Below are positions 61,436-64,000 of a stretch of DNA of 64,000 nt, one piece after another; the first letter of the stretch is position 1, and the number at the start of each line of letters is the position of its first letter. Below the pieces are notes generated by a model that saw only the letters and a program-made list of their open reading frames with translations, had not been told where the DNA came from and did not search any database. The position numbers and the translations under genes are program-made. The stretch is from contig CACJTU010000003.1 in assembly GCA_902596375.1 (NCBI GenBank), positions 24,217-88,216 on the forward strand. The letters are read 5' to 3'. Source of the DNA: an uncultured Pelagibacteraceae bacterium. GTDB taxonomy: Bacteria > Pseudomonadota > Alphaproteobacteria > Pelagibacterales > Pelagibacteraceae.

Positions 61436-62272
61436 ATGAAAAATATTGAAGTTAGTAAAATCATCAACCCTATACCCGCTTCAGACGGAGCTGGAGTAAA
61501 ATTAAAAAGAAGTATTGGTGTTGAACCAAATTACTTTGATCCATTTTTAATGTTAGATGAATTTGGATCTGAAAATAGTGAAGATTATATTGCTGGTTTC
61601 CCACCTCACCCACATCGTGGGATTGAGACGGTGACTTATATGTTAGCTGGAGATTTTGAGCACAAAGATAGCACTGGGGGTGAAGGTAGAATGACTGCGG
61701 GAGATGTTCAGTGGATGAAAACAGGAAGTGGAATCATTCATTCAGAAATGCCTGCAATGAAAGAAGGTAAACTTCATGGATTTCAATTGTGGATCAATAT
61801 GCCAGCTAAATTAAAAATGAGTAAGCCTGAATATATTTATATTGATGCTGATAAAATGAGTGTTCATAAAGATGATAATAAACAGGTAAAAGTAATAGCT
61901 GGAAAATTTGAAAAAGCTGAAGGGCCAGTAAAAGGTCATAACGTTGAGCCAGTTTATTTTGATGTTGAACTCAACAAAAATAAGGAATTTAATTTTAAAC
62001 TACCATCTACTCATAATACATTCATTTATTTAATTAATGGTGAAATAGAAATTGGAAAAGTTAAACACGATCAAATTATAGACAGCACTTTAATATTGCT
62101 AACAAAAGGTGAAAATTTAAGCGTTAAAGCTAAATCAGATGCTAAATTTTTAGTAATTTCTGGCAAACCAATTAATGAGGAAATAGCTAGAGGCGGACCA
62201 TTTGTGATGAATACTAAAGCAGAAATCTTGCAAGCAGTTCAAGATTATCATAATGGTACATTTGTAAAATAA
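61436..62272 (+). CDS. Pirin-family protein
   Basis: Pirins are bicupin metalloproteins; some have quercetinase activity. The 278-residue protein has the metal-binding PHPHRGIETVTYM and GSGIIHSEMP motifs of the N-terminal cupin, and a C-terminal pirin domain with EEIARGGPFVMNT. The function here is unclear. It follows the HAD gene by 20 bases and precedes qor by three. Confidence 0.9.
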   Translation: MKNIEVSKIINPIPASDGAGVKLKRSIGVEPNYFDPFLMLDEFGSENSEDYIAGFPPHPHRGIETVTYMLAGDFEHKDSTGGEGRMTAGDVQWMKTGSGIIHSEMPAMKEGKLHGFQLWINMPAKLKMSKPEYIYIDADKMSVHKDDNKQVKVIAGKFEKAEGPVKGHNVEPVYFDVELNKNKEFNFKLPSTHNTFIYLINGEIEIGKVKHDQIIDSTLILLTKGENLSVKAKSDAKFLVISGKPINEEIARGGPFVMNTKAEILQAVQDYHNGTFVK

Positions 62273-62275
62273 ATT

Positions 62276-63250
62276 ATGAAAGCTGTAGAAATTAGTAAAA
62301 ATGGCGGACCTGAGGTTTTAGAGGTAAAGAATATTTCTTTAGATAAGCCTGGTCCAGACCAAGTAACCATTGAACAAAAAGCGATTGGTCTTAACTACAT
62401 TGATACTTACCATAGATCAGGTTTGTACCCATTAAAACTACCAATTGGTTTAGGCTTAGAAGGTGCTGGAGTTATTACTGATGTTGGTGAGCATGTAAAA
62501 GATTTTAAAGTTGGAGATAAAATTTCTTATGCAGGTATTCCTTTAGGTTCTTATTCTTCTCATAGAAATTATCCAACTAAAAATTTAGTAAAGGTGCCAG
62601 ATGGTATTGATCTTGAAATAGCTGCAACTTTAATGACAAAAGGATTAACAACTTTTTATCTTTTACATAAAACTTATCCAGTTAAATCAGGAGAAACAAT
62701 ATTGTTTCATGCAGCCGCTGGTGGTGTTGGTCAGATTTTTGGTCAATGGGCAAAAAGTTTAGGTTGTACTGTTATTGGTACAGTTGGTTCAGATGAAAAA
62801 ATAAATATAGCAAAAGGAAATGGCTATGATCATGTAATCAATTACAATAAAGAAAATTTTGCTAAAAAAATTTTAGAAATTACAAATGGCAAGGGTGTTC
62901 CAGTTGTTTACGATGGTGTTGGCAAAGATACATTAGATGGATCAATTGAATGTTTAGCAATAAGAGGAATGATGGTTTCTTTTGGAAATGCATCTGGTCC
63001 ATTATCTGATATAAATGTGCCAAAAGTTATTCAACCGAAAGGTCTTTATCTAGTTAGACCTTCTATGCAACAATACCTTTCAACAAGAGAAGAATTAGAT
63101 GAGGCTTCAACAACAATGTTTGAAAAAATTAGCTCTGGTAAAGTAAAAATTAAAATTTTTAAAAAGTATAAGCTAGAGGAAGTTGTTCAAGCTCATCAAG
63201 ATCTTGAAGGAAGAAAAATTTTAGGCCCGGCTGTATTAATCCCTAATTAA
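62276..63250 (+). CDS. qor: NADPH:quinone oxidoreductase (zinc-independent MDR)
   Basis: This 324-residue medium-chain reductase resembles quinone oxidoreductase 1. It has NYIDTYHRSGLYP, GLEGAGVITDVGE, the cofactor motif HAAAGGVGQIFGQWAKSLG, and VYDGVGKDT, and lacks the structural zinc cysteines of alcohol dehydrogenases. It reduces quinones or enones with NADPH. Its 3' end overlaps the convergent DUF2721 gene by eight bases. Confidence 0.92.
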   Translation: MKAVEISKNGGPEVLEVKNISLDKPGPDQVTIEQKAIGLNYIDTYHRSGLYPLKLPIGLGLEGAGVITDVGEHVKDFKVGDKISYAGIPLGSYSSHRNYPTKNLVKVPDGIDLEIAATLMTKGLTTFYLLHKTYPVKSGETILFHAAAGGVGQIFGQWAKSLGCTVIGTVGSDEKINIAKGNGYDHVINYNKENFAKKILEITNGKGVPVVYDGVGKDTLDGSIECLAIRGMMVSFGNASGPLSDINVPKVIQPKGLYLVRPSMQQYLSTREELDEASTTMFEKISSGKVKIKIFKKYKLEEVVQAHQDLEGRKILGPAVLIPN

Positions 63251-63647
63251 CATCAACATCCATATCTGACATATGAAGTTTAAGTGCATTTGTTGATATT
63301 TGAATTTCTCTTATAAAAAAAATGATAGATACAATCATTGATAGACAACAAGATCCGAAAATTACTCTAGCAAGAAAAACTTCATCCAAATAAAGTGCAA
63401 ACACTGTAAGCATATTAAATAGAAAACCAAAAGACGCGAATAAGATTGTCCACCTTAAAAGTGTTATTCTTCCACTCAGATTAATAAATTGCTTCTTCCA
63501 TTCTGGAGGAATATGTTTTTCATAAACATGTTCGTCATGAAGTTGACGAATTAGGATACTTAAAGAATGAAACCTATTACTATAAACGCTCATTAATAAC
63601 GGAATTGCAGGAAACATTAGTGCTGTGACTGTGTAATCTATATTCAT
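63243..63647 (-). CDS. DUF2721 membrane protein
   Basis: This 134-residue protein has the DUF2721 pattern: an N-terminal hydrophobic stretch with MFPAIPLLMSVYSNRF, LSILIRQLHDE, then two membrane helices (LRWTILFASFGFLFNML and VIFGSCCLSMIVSIIFFI). The family has no known function. I start it at ATG 63647; the frame also extends to a TTG at 63656. It is convergent with qor and divergent from ubiA across 49 bases. Confidence 0.85.
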   Translation of the reverse strand: MNIDYTVTALMFPAIPLLMSVYSNRFHSLSILIRQLHDEHVYEKHIPPEWKKQFINLSGRITLLRWTILFASFGFLFNMLTVFALYLDEVFLARVIFGSCCLSMIVSIIFFIREIQISTNALKLHMSDMDVDVN

Positions 63648-63696
63648 ACGAATCAAATTGATTATGAAACTAGCCTTTGTTATTTACAAGTAAATT

Positions 63697-64000
63697 ATGA
63701 ACCAACTAAACTTATTTATCGAATTAACAAGGTTAAAAAAACCAATTGGATTTATGTTATTATTCTGGCCCTGTATTTGGGGTCTTACAATTGCTTATGA
63801 TTTAAATTCAAATTTAGAAATATTTTTTTATTACACATTTCTTTTTTTTGCTGGTTCAATTCTTATGCGTTCTGCAGGATGCATAGTGAACGATATTGCA
63901 GATAAAAATTTTGATAAAGAAGTTGAAAGAACCAAATATAGGCCAATAGCATCAGGAAAAATTTCTATAAAATTAGCAATAATTTACTCAATAATTCTTT
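63697..64000 (+). CDS. ubiA: 4-hydroxybenzoate polyprenyltransferase UbiA, N-terminal part (gene runs off the right edge)
   Basis: UbiA attaches the polyprenyl tail to 4-hydroxybenzoate in ubiquinone synthesis. About 100 codons are visible: LTRLKKPIGFMLLFWPCIWG, a membrane helix, and the first aspartate-rich motif GCIVNDIADKNFDKEVERT followed by RPIASGKIS. That motif order is specific for UbiA and not for CtaB, which is a separate gene at 56580. The end lies beyond the window. Confidence 0.93.
   Translation, partial: MNQLNLFIELTRLKKPIGFMLLFWPCIWGLTIAYDLNSNLEIFFYYTFLFFAGSILMRSAGCIVNDIADKNFDKEVERTKYRPIASGKISIKLAIIYSIIL

Overview
The window is a compact, low-GC (roughly 30% by eye) stretch of chromosome from an alphaproteobacterium. 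Protein motifs, gene order and extreme compaction all fit the SAR11 clade (Pelagibacterales, 'Candidatus Pelagibacter'-like). Supporting signs are the bc1 and aa3-type oxidase genes, a CcrM-type GANTC methyltransferase, the rpoD-dnaG-yqeY/carAB order, mutY-DUF721-dsbA-smc, the alphaproteobacterial cox cluster, an F0 operon with a b' subunit, and a carotenoid/retinal gene set. I see no insertion sequence, prophage, CRISPR array or restriction island. No stretch over 300 bases lacks a gene; the longest gap is about 126 bases.

Layout. 1-2756 (minus): rpoD (cut by the left edge), dnaG, yqeY. 2883-7281: carAB. 7278-8887 (minus): an Fe(II)/2OG-oxygenase-like protein and an ELM1-like protein. 8909-11694: trxB, a Rossmann-fold protein and an aspartate aminotransferase. 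11731-17470: uvrB, a pteridine-reductase-like SDR, folB, uvrC, pgsA. 17467-21057: ilvE, MarR regulator, OmpR-type response regulator, EnvZ-type kinase, ubiK. 21090-27029: lgt, midA-like, pgeF, prs, rplY, pth, ychF. 27006-29565 (minus): petABC. 29658-31441: trmL, hemF, greA. 31438-35354 (minus): cca, tRNA-Gln, ispE, TPR protein. 35366-37820: UDG, rnhB, ccrM. 37817-39942 (minus): FAD monooxygenase, mutY. 39943-43588: dciA-like, dsbA-like, smc. 43598-45944: atpI-B-E-F'-F. 45984-52610: crtI-crtB-crtY-blh-ispH-thrB-rnhA. 52602-59976 (minus): peroxiredoxin, thrC, surf1, and the cytochrome c oxidase cluster including a 41-aa coxF-like gene. 60038-64000: rsmE, HAD, pirin, qor, DUF2721, ubiA (cut by the right edge).

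How the genes work together. Respiration dominates: bc1 complex, cytochrome c oxidase with its heme O and copper assembly factors, F0 subunits, and ubiquinone genes (ubiA, ubiK, perhaps the FAD monooxygenase). The isoprenoid arm (ispE, ispH) feeds ubiquinone and a carotenoid-to-retinal pathway that would supply chromophore to a rhodopsin encoded elsewhere. Genome maintenance is represented by primase, UvrB/C, MutY, UDG, RNases HI/HII, SMC and CcrM.

Most notable observations: an SMC about 300 residues short with no recognisable hinge; GANTC sites arranged as an inverted repeat just upstream of ccrM; overlap of all nine convergent gene pairs; divergent pairs separated by 0-21 bases, one with a symmetric TATATA box; a tRNA whose encoded CCA end lies 3 bases before the cca start codon; and loss of metal-ligand cysteines in DnaG and the uracil-DNA glycosylase.
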